DNA of 64,000 bases from Roseibium sp. (GCA_017643925.1 JAEPML010000005.1:1-64000); one strand, 5' to 3'; positions 39,830 through 49,338 are shown, counted from the first letter of the stretch. Notes: a model not told the origin generated them from the sequence alone. Translations and numbers: made by a program.

Positions 39830-42412
39830 TTACCCTTTCTCAGATATTCGCCCCTGATCCAGAACAAATTGTTGATCGAATTCAGCGGCAATATCCGCAT
39901 TGAATGTCCCAAACAGGAAAGTCTTTCCACTCAGGATATCTCTCAAACCATTACGCAATGCTTTGTCGTCTTCAGTCATTCCGGTCGCGATATCATCCAA
40001 TATGGTGATTTTTGCGTTTTTCAGAAGACCTCTGACCAGAGCGATCCGGCGCCGCTGACCGGCAGACAGGCGAGATCCGGACACACCGACATGATACCCG
40101 AACCCGGCATAGATGATCGGGCGGCGCAGCCCGGTCTCTTCGACGATCGCCCGTATGACGTCATCAATCCTGCGTCTTGCATCACGCCGGTCGACACGTG
40201 CGCGACCAAAAATGAGATTGTCCTCGATCGTCAGTGGCGGCAGATAGACATCCGGATCGAAGGCAACGAAGTTGTCGCTGTTCTTGACGACACCGTCGAG
40301 GAACCGCTTTCGAGCGGCGATCACCTCGTCTCGCAATTCATCGGTCATGACGCCGAGGCGGTGACGTGCCGGAACCAGCTTGAAGGCCAGCCCTGTCAGG
40401 CGCGAGCGGTCCGCGTCGCTCAGACCGGGACGCTGCTGACCCGACCGGGCCACGCGGACGATCCGCTCGAACTCGGGCAATTCGTCCTGATTGATGAAGG
40501 AATAGGAGCCGAGCAGTCCGCTGTCTCCGGATACGTTGGAGAAGAGTTCCAACATGGTTTCGGCGATCTTGAGACCGATTTCCTGAAGTTTCTTGTCGAA
40601 CCCGGTCTCTGACAGGAAACTCCTGACCTCTTCGAGATCTGGAACCTGGTCCATGGTGATCTCTGGATCGGAGGGCACGGCAAAGAACAGATTGTCGGCA
40701 AGGCTCGCGCTGGCGTTGAAGAGATCCCGGTCCCAAAGTTCGACCAGACCACCAAGCGCCGGCTCATTCGCAATACGTTCGGCCAGGTTCTTGCGAACGC
40801 TGAGGATCTTTTCCGCGAAAGCGTCGTTCATGGACGGGTCGAACCGGGATTGCAGTCCGAGCCTGTAGATGTCCTTGTCGAGTTTTACCGCTTCAAGAAG
40901 TTCCAGGGCCTTTTCGTCGAGCTGGGTCTCGTTGTCGACACCCGCAGCTTCCAGGTCGTCCCAGTCAGCGGCAAGGTCATAGACCGGGTTCATGGTCTGA
41001 TTGGCCTCGTTGACCCGACGCTTGTAGAGCTTTTGCGCTTCGCTGTCGCGCTCGGGCGGAACCAGAGGTCTGTGCCTGAGTCCGTAATAGAGATTGTCGC
41101 GGATTGTCCCGGTCCAGACATGGACGGCACCGCCGACATAGGCGATCTGGCGGCCAAGGGTTGCGTCCGTCAGCTTGTCAAGATCATGCGTACCGATGGA
41201 AACCTTGCCTGACGATGCCGACACCAGACCGGCAGCCAGTTGCAGCACTTCGGAGCGCCCGGATCCATCGGGTCCCACAATGGCGCAGGCAGTTCCACTC
41301 GGTACGGTCAGCGAAATATCCATGACTTCCTGACCCGCGGCCCCACCAGAGAAGCTTACGCGATCGAACTTCACGTCGCCCTCCAGCTCGACGGTGTCGT
41401 CGGATGTCAGGCGATCGGTGTCGTAGATGTCTTTCGGGTCGAAGTTTTCGACAACGGTCTGGTACTTGACGCTGACATCGGCGGTCATCTGGTAGAATGA
41501 CAGCAGCAGTTTCCAGGGGCCGGCCAGGTCCTTGTAGGCCGCGATAACGGCCAGCAGAGCGCCGATGCTCAGGTTGCCTTCGATGACCAGGTAGCCGCCG
41601 ATCAGGTAGAAGAAGAACGGCGTCAGCTGGTTCATGAAGTTGTTCAGGAACTTGATGAGGAACTTCCGATTGAAGATCTCGTAGCGGATCTTGAAGTTCT
41701 CATAGAGCCGGTCTGATATGTCGGCCGAGTGATAAGCGGCCGCATCGTTGGCGTGGATCTCGGCAACGCCCGTTATGCTTTCTCCGACCTTGTCGGCGAT
41801 CAGGCGTACATTCTTGACCCGCTTTCTGGAGAGAATGATGACCTTCTTCTGCAGGAGCGGAATGACATAACCCTGGATCGGGTAAGAGGCGACCGCGGCC
41901 AGACCCAGAAGCGGGTCCTGCATGAAAATGAAACCAAGCTGAACCAGCAGCATGCCACCCTGATAGGCCGGCAGCGCAAAGGCTTCGCCGATGTAACCGC
42001 CGACATCCTCGACTTCCGAGGTGATCATCGGGATGATTTCACCGGAGCTGACTTTCCGGAAATGCGGCAGGCGGAACCTCAGAACACGCTGAAACAGTTC
42101 AAATCGAAGACGGCGCAGCATGCGCTCGCCCAGACGGCCCTTGTAAACGTTCAGGTAGAATTTCAGGCCGTTTGAGACGACCACCAGTCCGAGAAACGTG
42201 AAACAGAGCAGCACCAGATAGGGAATCTGGTCGAAATCGAAACCAAGGATGTTCTTGGGAAAATTATCGCCCTGGACAGCGTCATTGACGATGAGCTTTG
42301 GCAGTTCGAGCAGAAAATAGACCACCGGATAGGACAACACGGTGACCATGAGGATGAAAATCTGCTGTCGCGCACTGTATTTCCAGATAAAGCGAAAAAG
42401 GCTTTTTTCCAT
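39830..42412 (-). CDS. ABC exporter with modified, insertion-bearing ATPase domain
   Basis: ATG at 42412 is chosen over an upstream TTG (860 residues). Residues about 20-310 form a six-helix ABC exporter membrane domain. The nucleotide-binding domain is abnormal: Walker A is GPDGSGRSE (Lys replaced by Arg), the signature is VSGSRLSAGQRRR, Walker B is ITILDDIATG (Glu replaced by Asp), and the switch segment FLFGTFNAD lacks His. Between Walker A and signature are about 390 residues instead of about 110, containing three copies of a T-I-x-D-N-L motif (GTIRDNLYYG, ASLADNLFFA, LTIEDNLIFG). It is divergent from a glycosyltransferase cluster, so glycan export is plausible. Confidence 0.88.
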   Translation of the reverse strand: MEKSLFRFIWKYSARQQIFILMVTVLSYPVVYFLLELPKLIVNDAVQGDNFPKNILGFDFDQIPYLVLLCFTFLGLVVVSNGLKFYLNVYKGRLGERMLRRLRFELFQRVLRFRLPHFRKVSSGEIIPMITSEVEDVGGYIGEAFALPAYQGGMLLVQLGFIFMQDPLLGLAAVASYPIQGYVIPLLQKKVIILSRKRVKNVRLIADKVGESITGVAEIHANDAAAYHSADISDRLYENFKIRYEIFNRKFLIKFLNNFMNQLTPFFFYLIGGYLVIEGNLSIGALLAVIAAYKDLAGPWKLLLSFYQMTADVSVKYQTVVENFDPKDIYDTDRLTSDDTVELEGDVKFDRVSFSGGAAGQEVMDISLTVPSGTACAIVGPDGSGRSEVLQLAAGLVSASSGKVSIGTHDLDKLTDATLGRQIAYVGGAVHVWTGTIRDNLYYGLRHRPLVPPERDSEAQKLYKRRVNEANQTMNPVYDLAADWDDLEAAGVDNETQLDEKALELLEAVKLDKDIYRLGLQSRFDPSMNDAFAEKILSVRKNLAERIANEPALGGLVELWDRDLFNASASLADNLFFAVPSDPEITMDQVPDLEEVRSFLSETGFDKKLQEIGLKIAETMLELFSNVSGDSGLLGSYSFINQDELPEFERIVRVARSGQQRPGLSDADRSRLTGLAFKLVPARHRLGVMTDELRDEVIAARKRFLDGVVKNSDNFVAFDPDVYLPPLTIEDNLIFGRARVDRRDARRRIDDVIRAIVEETGLRRPIIYAGFGYHVGVSGSRLSAGQRRRIALVRGLLKNAKITILDDIATGMTEDDKALRNGLRDILSGKTFLFGTFNADIAAEFDQQFVLDQGRISEKG

Positions 42413-42524
42413 CAGCTCATCCAAATAGACATGGATCAATCATGTTCAAGCAGATCATATTTGGTATATTAACGTCCAAAATCGATGCGCCACACAGGAT
42501 TAGCATTTGATACAACCACTTTAA

Positions 42525-42542
42525 AAGGGTCTGCAGACCCTT
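42525..42542. promoter_or_regulatory. 18-bp perfect palindrome in the divergent promoter region
   Basis: AAGGGTCTGCAGACCCTT lies 113 bp from the ABC start and 101 bp from the first glycosyltransferase start. It could be an operator for a dimeric regulator of both units; as RNA it would make a 7-pair hairpin without a strong T run. Confidence 0.45.
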
Positions 42543-42642
42543 CATTGTAGAAAGTCACGTGTCAAGGCATATCAGTGCGTGACAAGTACCGTTGACTTGA
42601 GACATAAGCCCTGCGGGGCAGATTTACGAATTTAGGGGCAGT

Positions 42643-43860
42643 ATGAGTTCCAGAACGCCGAAGATCCTTGTTTACAGTCATGATTCCTTCGGACTGGGGC
42701 ATCTCAGGCGGTGCCGTGCCATCGCGCAATCGCTCGTGGGCGACTTCTCGGAACTTTCCGTTCTCATCCTGTCCGGTTCGCCGATCATCGGCAGTTTCGA
42801 ATTCCGTGCCCGCGTGGATTTTGTCCGCATTCCAGGCGTCATCAAACTGCGCAACGGTGAATACACACCGCTTTCGCTTCATATCAATATCGACCATACG
42901 CTCGCGATCCGCTCTTCCATCATCGAACATACCGCCAAGGTCTTCGAGCCCGACATCTTTATCGTCGACAAGGAACCCCTGGGATTGCGCGGGGAAGTGC
43001 TCGGCACGCTCGAGGCCCTGAAAGCGACGGACACGCGCCTTGTCCTGGGCTTGCGGGACGTGATGGATGACCCCGACCTCTTGAGCGAGGAATGGGATCG
43101 CAAGAACGTCTACCCGGCGCTCAAGGATCTCTATGATGAAATCTGGGTCTATGGGCCCGAAGACATCTGCGACCCGCTGGAAGGGATCGACCTTCCGGAA
43201 GGGGTTGCCGAAAAGCTATCCTACACGGGCTACCTCCGGCGCGAATTGCCCGGATCTGTCCAGGACCAGCCACCACCGACGCCCTTTGGAGAAGAACCCT
43301 ATATTCTCGTGACACCGGGTGGTGGCGGCGACGGTGTCGAGATGGTCGATTGGGTGATGCGTGCCTACGAGGCCCGCAAAAAACCCCTGTTTCCGGCGCT
43401 CATCGTGCTGGGCCCCTTCATGCCAGCTGCCGCTGCGGCCCAGTTCAGCGAGCGGGCCGAGCATCTGCGTGATGTGGAGATCATCCGCTTCACGCCACAG
43501 ATCGAGCCCTACCTTGCGGCCGCAACTGCCATCGTCGGCATGGGCGGTTACAACACGTTCTGTGAAATTCTCTCATTCGACAAACCGACCCTGATGGTGC
43601 CGCGCGTCGTTCCCAGGCGTGAACAGGCCATTCGTGCGGAGCGCGCGGAAAAAAGCGGGCTCTTGAAGGTCTTGCCGATTGATCGTTACCCGGACCCGGA
43701 CCTGATGGCAGACGCCTTGTCGGAATTGCCCCAGATGCCTGCGCCGTCGGCCGCCGGCGTCGACAACCTGCTTGGTGGGCTGGACGCGATTTCGACCCGG
43801 GTTGGCCAGATCTTTGACGATCAAAAGGACCAGGACGGTCTGAAACTGGTCAATTTCTAG
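42643..43860 (+). CDS. GT28/MurG-like glycosyltransferase
   Basis: The 405-residue product begins MSSRTPKILVYSHDSFGLGH; the GLGHLRRCRAIAQSL stretch is the N-terminal acceptor-side motif of GT-B enzymes with a MurG-like fold. The C-terminal donor site includes LVTPGGGGDGVEMVDWVM and IVGMGGYNTFCEILSFDKPT, then MVPRVVPRREQAIRAERAEK. No membrane helix is present, so it is cytoplasmic or peripheral. It is the first gene of the rightward glycan cluster, divergent from the ABC exporter. Donor and acceptor are unknown. Confidence 0.85.
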   Translation: MSSRTPKILVYSHDSFGLGHLRRCRAIAQSLVGDFSELSVLILSGSPIIGSFEFRARVDFVRIPGVIKLRNGEYTPLSLHINIDHTLAIRSSIIEHTAKVFEPDIFIVDKEPLGLRGEVLGTLEALKATDTRLVLGLRDVMDDPDLLSEEWDRKNVYPALKDLYDEIWVYGPEDICDPLEGIDLPEGVAEKLSYTGYLRRELPGSVQDQPPPTPFGEEPYILVTPGGGGDGVEMVDWVMRAYEARKKPLFPALIVLGPFMPAAAAAQFSERAEHLRDVEIIRFTPQIEPYLAAATAIVGMGGYNTFCEILSFDKPTLMVPRVVPRREQAIRAERAEKSGLLKVLPIDRYPDPDLMADALSELPQMPAPSAAGVDNLLGGLDAISTRVGQIFDDQKDQDGLKLVNF

Positions 43861-43905
43861 ACTGCCGACAGCACCTATCCAGATTACAATACCGAGAGCT
43901 TTGCA

Positions 43906-45126
43906 ATGTCCCGTATCGCCGTCGTGGTCAAAGGCTATCCGCGCCTTTCCGAAACGTTCATTGCACAGGAGATGCTCGGGTTGGAACGCCGCGGGATCGA
44001 TATCCTGATCGTCGCGCTGCGCAAACCTTATGACCCGTATATTCATGAACTGCACCGGCAGATCAAAGCCGAAGTGATGTACCTGCCCGAATACGTGAAG
44101 GACGATCCAGCAAGGGTTGCGAGGGCGAAGAAATGGGCAGAACAGCAGCCAACTTATGCGGAGGCAAAGGCGCTGTTTGACGCGGATTTCGCGCAGCAAC
44201 CGAACCGCGGTCGCCAACGCAGATGGGCACAAGGCTGTGTCTTTGCGCATGAATTGCCCGACGACATCAAGTGGATCTATACGCACTATCTGCACACTCC
44301 CTGTTCTGCCGCCCGTTACGCCGCACACCTTTCCGGCCGGAACTGGTCTTTCTCCGCTCACGCAAAGGACATCTGGACCAGTCCGGACTGGGACCTGCGG
44401 ACAAAGATTGACGACGCTGCCTGGGGTGTTACCTGCACAGCAGTTAACGTGAAGCATCTGAAAGGGTTGGCCAAGGACCCTGACAAGGTCGAGCTTCTCT
44501 ATCACGGTCTCGATTTTTCCGGATTTCCGGAACCCGACCAGACACCTTCGGTACGAGATGGTGCCGGGGACCCCGTCAGACTGGTATCGGTCGGGCGTGC
44601 CGTCGAGAAAAAGGGTTATGACGACCTGCTTGCTGCCCTGTCCGCCTTGCCGAACGATCTCAACTGGCACTTCACCCATATTGGGGGTGGTGAATTGTCA
44701 GACGCATTGAAAACAGAGGCCGACAAGCGCGGACTGTCCGACAAGATCACCTGGCGCGGCGCGCAGCCGCGGGAAGAGGTGATTGCAACCTGCCAACAGT
44801 CGGACCTCTTCGTTCTGCCGTCCAAACTTGCCAGGACGGGGGACCGGGACGGCCTCCCGAATGTTTTGATGGAAGCTCAGTCGATGGGGCTGTGCTGCCT
44901 TTCAACCAAGGTCTCCGCGATCCCCGAACTTATCATTGACGGTGAGACAGGCGTCCTGGTCGAGCCGGGTGCACCGGACGAGCTTGAAACCGCTCTTTCG
45001 GGCCTCATCCAGGACCCAAAACGCCGCGACACGCTTGGTCTGGCAGCATCCAAACGGGTTCGCAGCACCTTTTCCACCGATCCGGGTCTTGACCGGCTGG
45101 CAGAGAAATTTCGTAAGGTACTTTGA
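43906..45126 (+). CDS. glycosyltransferase family 4
   Basis: The 406-residue GT-B protein starts MSRIAVVVKGYPRLSETFIA. The N-terminal half includes IYTHYLHTPCSAARYAA and WSFSAHAKDIW. The donor domain shows VSVGRAVEKKGYDDLLAAL, HIGGGELSDALK, ITWRGAQPREEVIATCQQSD and the E-x7-E-type segment DGLPNVLMEAQSMGLCCLST, typical of retaining GT4 enzymes. The first and second genes are 45 bp apart. It probably adds a hexose or related sugar to the growing glycan; the linkage is unknown. Confidence 0.9.
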   Translation: MSRIAVVVKGYPRLSETFIAQEMLGLERRGIDILIVALRKPYDPYIHELHRQIKAEVMYLPEYVKDDPARVARAKKWAEQQPTYAEAKALFDADFAQQPNRGRQRRWAQGCVFAHELPDDIKWIYTHYLHTPCSAARYAAHLSGRNWSFSAHAKDIWTSPDWDLRTKIDDAAWGVTCTAVNVKHLKGLAKDPDKVELLYHGLDFSGFPEPDQTPSVRDGAGDPVRLVSVGRAVEKKGYDDLLAALSALPNDLNWHFTHIGGGELSDALKTEADKRGLSDKITWRGAQPREEVIATCQQSDLFVLPSKLARTGDRDGLPNVLMEAQSMGLCCLSTKVSAIPELIIDGETGVLVEPGAPDELETALSGLIQDPKRRDTLGLAASKRVRSTFSTDPGLDRLAEKFRKVL

Positions 45127-45348
45127 GGAAGACCCCGGATCCTGGGGTTCAGAAGCCGTTAATCGGGATGAAATGGCCGGAATGAACCTGTTCGGACACA
45201 AGGTGCAGATCTGTGAAAAAACGTCATCTCTTCAAGGGCTTGTAATGACGTTGCCGGGCAAATCCATGCCGTCTGCGGGACGCAAAAAGGGTTCGCTCAT
45301 TGCCGATTGTTGCGCCGTTTCAACAAATTAAGTGAGTCCTGACGCTCG

Positions 45349-46476
45349 ATGAAAATCGCCTTCACCGCTCCCATGAAACCTCTGGATCATCCGGTGCCCT
45401 CGGGTGACCGGACGATGGGACGCCTGATCGTGAAAGCGTTGCGCAGCGCCGGGCACGAGGTCGAAGTTGCCAGCACTTTCCGGGCCTGGCGCAAGAATGG
45501 AAGCGACGCGATCCAGGGCGAAGTCCGTGATGAAGCCCTGAAGGAGGCCGATCACGTTGCAGACCAGTGGACCCGCTCGGGCTACAGGCCCGACCTGTTC
45601 CTGACTTATCACCTTTATCACAAGGCTCCTGACTGGATCGGCCCTGCTCTGGCTGACCGTTTTGGCCTTCCTTACGCCGTTGTCGAGGCCAGCCGGGCTC
45701 CGAAGCGCCAGGAGGGAGACTGGGCTTTCGGCTTTGCTGCCGCCGACGCGGCCCTTCAAAGAGCCGATGCGGTCGCAGCCATTCACAATGCAGATGTTGC
45801 CTGCCTGGAAGCGGTTGTTCCAAACGACAAGCTCTGCGTCCTGCTGCCGTTTCTCGAAGCGGGCCCCTTTCAAAAGGCAGGCGATGCTGAAAAAACGAAC
45901 GCCAAGGCGCCACTGAAACTGCTTGCTGTCGGCATGATGCGTGACGGGGACAAGACCAGATCCTTCGAGGTCTTGGCGAACGCTCTTGAACGTGTCTCGG
46001 ATCTGCCCTGGTCGCTGACCATCATCGGAGACGGTCCGAACAGGCAGAATGTTCTGCGGCTCTTCCCCAAAGAGAGGCTCAATTGGCTGGGTGCGCTGCC
46101 ACCCGAGGCATTGCCGGACCACTACGCCAATCACGACATGTTCGTCTGGCCCGCTATTCGGGAGGCCTTTGGTCTGGCGCTTCTGGAAGCCCAGGCGTCC
46201 GGCACCGGTGTGATTGCAGGCGACACGTTCGGTGTCCCGGACATTGTCCGCAACGGTGTAACCGGCCTGCTCTCCGCGGAAGGAGATGCCGAGGCCTTTG
46301 CAAACAACCTGCGCAAGGTGTTACACACCCCTGCCCTTGCGGATCAGTTTGGTGCCGCGGCGCGGTCACATATCGCGACCAACCACACGCTAGAAGCAGG
46401 TGCGGCGCGCCTGACCGATTTTTCGGAAATGGCCTTCCGGAATTACAGCCAGACACAAAAGGCACCCAGTTCTTGA
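45349..46476 (+). CDS. glycosyltransferase family 4 (second)
   Basis: The 375-residue product starts MKIAFTAPMKPLDHPVPSGD, followed by RTMGRLIVKALRSAGHEVEV. The C-terminal domain has LLAVGMMRDGDKTRSFEVLA, LTIIGDGPNRQNVLRLF, LNWLGALPPEALPDHYANHD and REAFGLALLEAQASGTGVIA, the GT4 donor-binding motif. A 222-bp gap with no clear ORF precedes it. Its stop overlaps the next start (TTGA). It belongs to the same glycan pathway. Confidence 0.9.
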   Translation: MKIAFTAPMKPLDHPVPSGDRTMGRLIVKALRSAGHEVEVASTFRAWRKNGSDAIQGEVRDEALKEADHVADQWTRSGYRPDLFLTYHLYHKAPDWIGPALADRFGLPYAVVEASRAPKRQEGDWAFGFAAADAALQRADAVAAIHNADVACLEAVVPNDKLCVLLPFLEAGPFQKAGDAEKTNAKAPLKLLAVGMMRDGDKTRSFEVLANALERVSDLPWSLTIIGDGPNRQNVLRLFPKERLNWLGALPPEALPDHYANHDMFVWPAIREAFGLALLEAQASGTGVIAGDTFGVPDIVRNGVTGLLSAEGDAEAFANNLRKVLHTPALADQFGAAARSHIATNHTLEAGAARLTDFSEMAFRNYSQTQKAPSS

Positions 46477-47627
46477 CCTTCAAAGCCCTCATCCATGTGC
46501 AGCATCTCCTGGGCACCGGTCATGTTGTGCGCGCCGCCAGTATCGGCAAGGCACTCGTGGCCAGGGGATTTGAGGTCACGTTGGCGAGTGGCAACAAGAT
46601 ACCGCCGACGCTCGACACAGGCGCCCTTCGAATCGTCGCGCTTCCGGCCTGCAAAAGCCCGGATGCGAACTTCAAGCGTCTTGTCACTTTAGACAATGAA
46701 GATATTGACGATGCTTGGAAAAATGCCCGCGTTAAAGCATCGATTCAATCACTTGAAGCAAAGGATTACGATCTGCTGCTGACGGAGACCTATCCGTTTG
46801 GCAGACGCCAGCTCGATTTCGAGCTGACCCCTCTCCTTGAAGCTGCGAAGGCCAAATCCAGACCTCCCCTGATCGCGACATCCATCCGGGATATTCTCGT
46901 GCGCAAGAAAGAGCTCTGGAAAGAGGAGTGGATGGCCGACCAGGCCCTGAGGTATTACGACCGCATCCTGATCCATTCAGATCCGGATTTCATCGAACTC
47001 GGCAACAGCTTTCCATTCGCAGACCGGGTCGCCCATCTGGTGCGCTACACCGGCTATGTCGGCGGCGCTCCGCATTCCGACGCTGAAGGACGCGACGGCG
47101 AGGACGAGGTCATCATTTCCTGCGGCGGCGGAGCGGTCGCGGAGAACCTTCTGTCAGCCGCACTCGAAGCCCGTCCCCTGTCACGGCGCGCGGAAGATGC
47201 TACCTGGCGTGTGCTCATTGGTCACGATGTCTCAGAGGATGCCTTTGCGATCTACAAGATGAGTGCCGGTGAAGGTGTAACGGTCCAACGCGCGCGCAGG
47301 GACTTTCCGCAACTCTTGCAGCGAGCGCGACTTTCCGTCAGCCAGGCCGGATACAACACGGTCCTTGATATTCTGACAGCCGGCGTGCCGGCTGTGTTCG
47401 TGCCGTTTGCCCAGGCAAATGAAACCGAGCAGACTCAGCGCGCAGAAGCCCTTGCCGCCCATGGGCGCGCCGTTGTCACTCCGGAAGCGGGCCTGACGCC
47501 CGAGCGACTGGCTGCTGCCGTGGACGATGCATTGGCCCTGCCGCGCAAGAACAACCAGGTTTTACTGGGCGGCGCGGAAAAAAGCGCTGACATTCTCCTT
47601 CAGGATTTGAAAGACCGCAGCCCATGA
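46473..47627 (+). CDS. GT28/MurG-like glycosyltransferase (second)
   Basis: The frame is open far upstream inside the previous gene, but the product begins at TTG 46473 (overlapping TTGA), giving LTFKALIHVQHLLGTGHVVR. This matches the start of the GT28-like gene at 42643 (GTGHVVRAASIGKAL). The donor domain has EVIISCGGGAVAENLLSAAL, RARLSVSQAGYNTVLDILTA and VPAVFVPFAQANETEQTQRA. The TTG start is inferred from coupling; GTG at 46497 is possible. The last base region overlaps the deacetylase start (ATGA). Confidence 0.82.
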   Translation: MTFKALIHVQHLLGTGHVVRAASIGKALVARGFEVTLASGNKIPPTLDTGALRIVALPACKSPDANFKRLVTLDNEDIDDAWKNARVKASIQSLEAKDYDLLLTETYPFGRRQLDFELTPLLEAAKAKSRPPLIATSIRDILVRKKELWKEEWMADQALRYYDRILIHSDPDFIELGNSFPFADRVAHLVRYTGYVGGAPHSDAEGRDGEDEVIISCGGGAVAENLLSAALEARPLSRRAEDATWRVLIGHDVSEDAFAIYKMSAGEGVTVQRARRDFPQLLQRARLSVSQAGYNTVLDILTAGVPAVFVPFAQANETEQTQRAEALAAHGRAVVTPEAGLTPERLAAAVDDALALPRKNNQVLLGGAEKSADILLQDLKDRSP

Positions 47628-48388
47628 CGGCAGACCTCCAACGTTTCAAGAGTGAACTGACTGCCCATCTAGACTGGTTCGCAGAGCGCGGGCGCAAGGT
47701 CCGGTTCTGGTGGCGCGACGATGATGCCATCGAACCGACACCGCTGCTGGATCGTCTGCTTGCCCATGCCAACCAGCACAACGTGGATGTTGCGCTCGCA
47801 GTGATCCCGAAAAATGCGACAGAGGCATTGGCCGAACGGCTGGCAACTGAGCGCCATGCCTGGGTGCTCCAGCATGGCTGGCAGCACAAGAATTTCCAAC
47901 GCAAGGATTTGCGCGAAAAGGCCGCCGAACTTGGCACGCGTCGTGATCCGGACGAGCTGATGGCGCAACTGGTTGAGGGCAAGGCCCGGCTGGAAAGTCT
48001 GTTCGGGACCAAATTCATTCATGCGATGGTTCCGCCCTGGAACCGCATCGCACCAGAAATATCGAGGCGGCTTCCAGGTATCGGCATACCCGGCCTGTCG
48101 TCCTTCACCTGGCACAACTTCCCGCGAACGCACCAGGTTCAATCACATATCGACATCCTGAAATGGAAAAAGCAGGTCCGCTTCATCGGCTGGGAAAGCG
48201 CCCGGCTGCGTTTTGACCTGCAGCTTACAAGACGGCGAAACGGAACACATGAACCGGTCGGGATCCTGACCCATCACCTGGCACATGACGAGGGCTGCTT
48301 CGAATTCCTTGACGAATTCCTGGCCATCGCCGCCCATCACGATGGGGCGGAGTGGCCTGAGGTGAAGGGGTTGTTTGGAACCCAGTAA
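47624..48388 (+). CDS. polysaccharide-deacetylase-type protein
   Basis: The 254-residue product carries the NodB-like pattern: RKVRFWWRDDDAIEPTP (metal-binding Asp pair), LAVIPKNATEALAERL, VLQHGWQHKNFQRKDLRE (H-x3-H motif as HGWQH) and AMVPPWNRIAPEI (PPWN replacing PPYG). A C-terminal ILTHHLAHDEGCFEFLDE supplies the last His. Such enzymes remove N- or O-acetyl groups from glycans. No signal peptide is visible, so it would act in the cytoplasm before export, as is usual for this subfamily. It is the last gene of the cluster. Confidence 0.85.
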   Translation: MTADLQRFKSELTAHLDWFAERGRKVRFWWRDDDAIEPTPLLDRLLAHANQHNVDVALAVIPKNATEALAERLATERHAWVLQHGWQHKNFQRKDLREKAAELGTRRDPDELMAQLVEGKARLESLFGTKFIHAMVPPWNRIAPEISRRLPGIGIPGLSSFTWHNFPRTHQVQSHIDILKWKKQVRFIGWESARLRFDLQLTRRRNGTHEPVGILTHHLAHDEGCFEFLDEFLAIAAHHDGAEWPEVKGLFGTQ

Positions 48389-48613
48389 AGCAGGCCAAAG
48401 TCCTTGGCGACTGTCCGGATTACGATCCAGTCAAGTGCAACGCGACCCGGAAAAAAAGACCTGCATCTGCTTCGCAAAGCATCACGAAAAATGCCGTCCC
48501 AGACTTGATCCGGGACCAAACGTCATCAGGTGAAGAGGCGCCGGATCACATCCGGGGCGGCTCATGCTCAACTCCGGGTCTGGTGTTTTTCAGCCCCCCA
48601 GCAGCGATGAAGT

Positions 48614-49111
48614 CTACTCCGCCGCGGCAACACTGTTTCGCAAGACCGCACCATACTGCTTGCGAAGCAGGGACAGTTTCGGATCGATATAGGTCTTGCA
48701 GAAGGGGCGCTCGGGGTCCTTGGCATAGTAGTTCTGGAACTGTTCGTCCGAACCCTTGAAGTCTGCCAGGCGCAGGACCTTCGTGACCAGCTTTTCGTCA
48801 AATCCGTGTTGCAGCTTTCTCAGGATACGGCCGACTTTCAGGGCCGACCCTGCATCATAGACATAGACGGCACTGCGGTATTTGCCGCGCATCTTGTGAT
48901 GCGACGTGCTGGAATGGGTGCGCAGGTGGATTTCGACGAGAACTTCCAGTGGCAGAGCAACCGGATCAAAGGTCACGACAACGGCTTCTGACCAGCTGTC
49001 ATCGGGCGGGTCCGAGCGCACGAAGCCCTGATCCACTCTCGATATGCCTGCAATAGCCTGAAAGACGGCTTCGGTGCACCAGTGGCACCCGCCGCCCAAT
49101 CCGAGTTTCAT
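48614..49111 (-). CDS. msrA: peptide methionine sulfoxide reductase A, divergent
   Basis: The 165-residue protein begins MKLGLGGGCHWCTEAVFQAI. The canonical MsrA site GCFW is changed to GCHW with an extra Cys two residues on. The family also shows in VDQGFVRSDPPDDSWSEAVV, FDPVALPLEVLVEIHLRTHS, MRGKYRSAVYVYD and FQNYYAKDPERPFCKTYI. The catalytic Cys and the Glu/Asp/Tyr set for methionine sulfoxide binding are largely present. It repairs oxidised methionine in the cytoplasm. The Phe-to-His change may alter activity or substrate. Confidence 0.85.
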   Translation of the reverse strand: MKLGLGGGCHWCTEAVFQAIAGISRVDQGFVRSDPPDDSWSEAVVVTFDPVALPLEVLVEIHLRTHSSTSHHKMRGKYRSAVYVYDAGSALKVGRILRKLQHGFDEKLVTKVLRLADFKGSDEQFQNYYAKDPERPFCKTYIDPKLSLLRKQYGAVLRNSVAAAE

Positions 49112-49269
49112 CTAGTTTGCCCGACGCCTGTTTGGAAATCCGGTTCCTGAAGGTGATGGTCGGACCAAGCCTTCTGAAAGGCAAGCTCTGTCAAAAGCCT
49201 TCCTGTGGCAAACGCCGATTTTGTTGCGCAAACAGGAGGTGTCTCGACAAGCTCGCGGCACGGCAACAC

Positions 49270-49300
49270 CTAAAAACAAACCCCGGCACAAAGGCCGGGG
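49270..49300 (-). terminator. intrinsic terminator of the monooxygenase operon
   Basis: On the reverse strand the stem of CCCCGGC (49300-49294) with GCCGGGG (49287-49281) and a 6-nt loop is followed by TTTGTTTTTAGG. It lies 39 bp after the DUF2783 stop. Confidence 0.75.
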
Positions 49301-49338
49301 CAGCATGTGCAGGACCGAAAGGACCACAGAGGGCCCGT

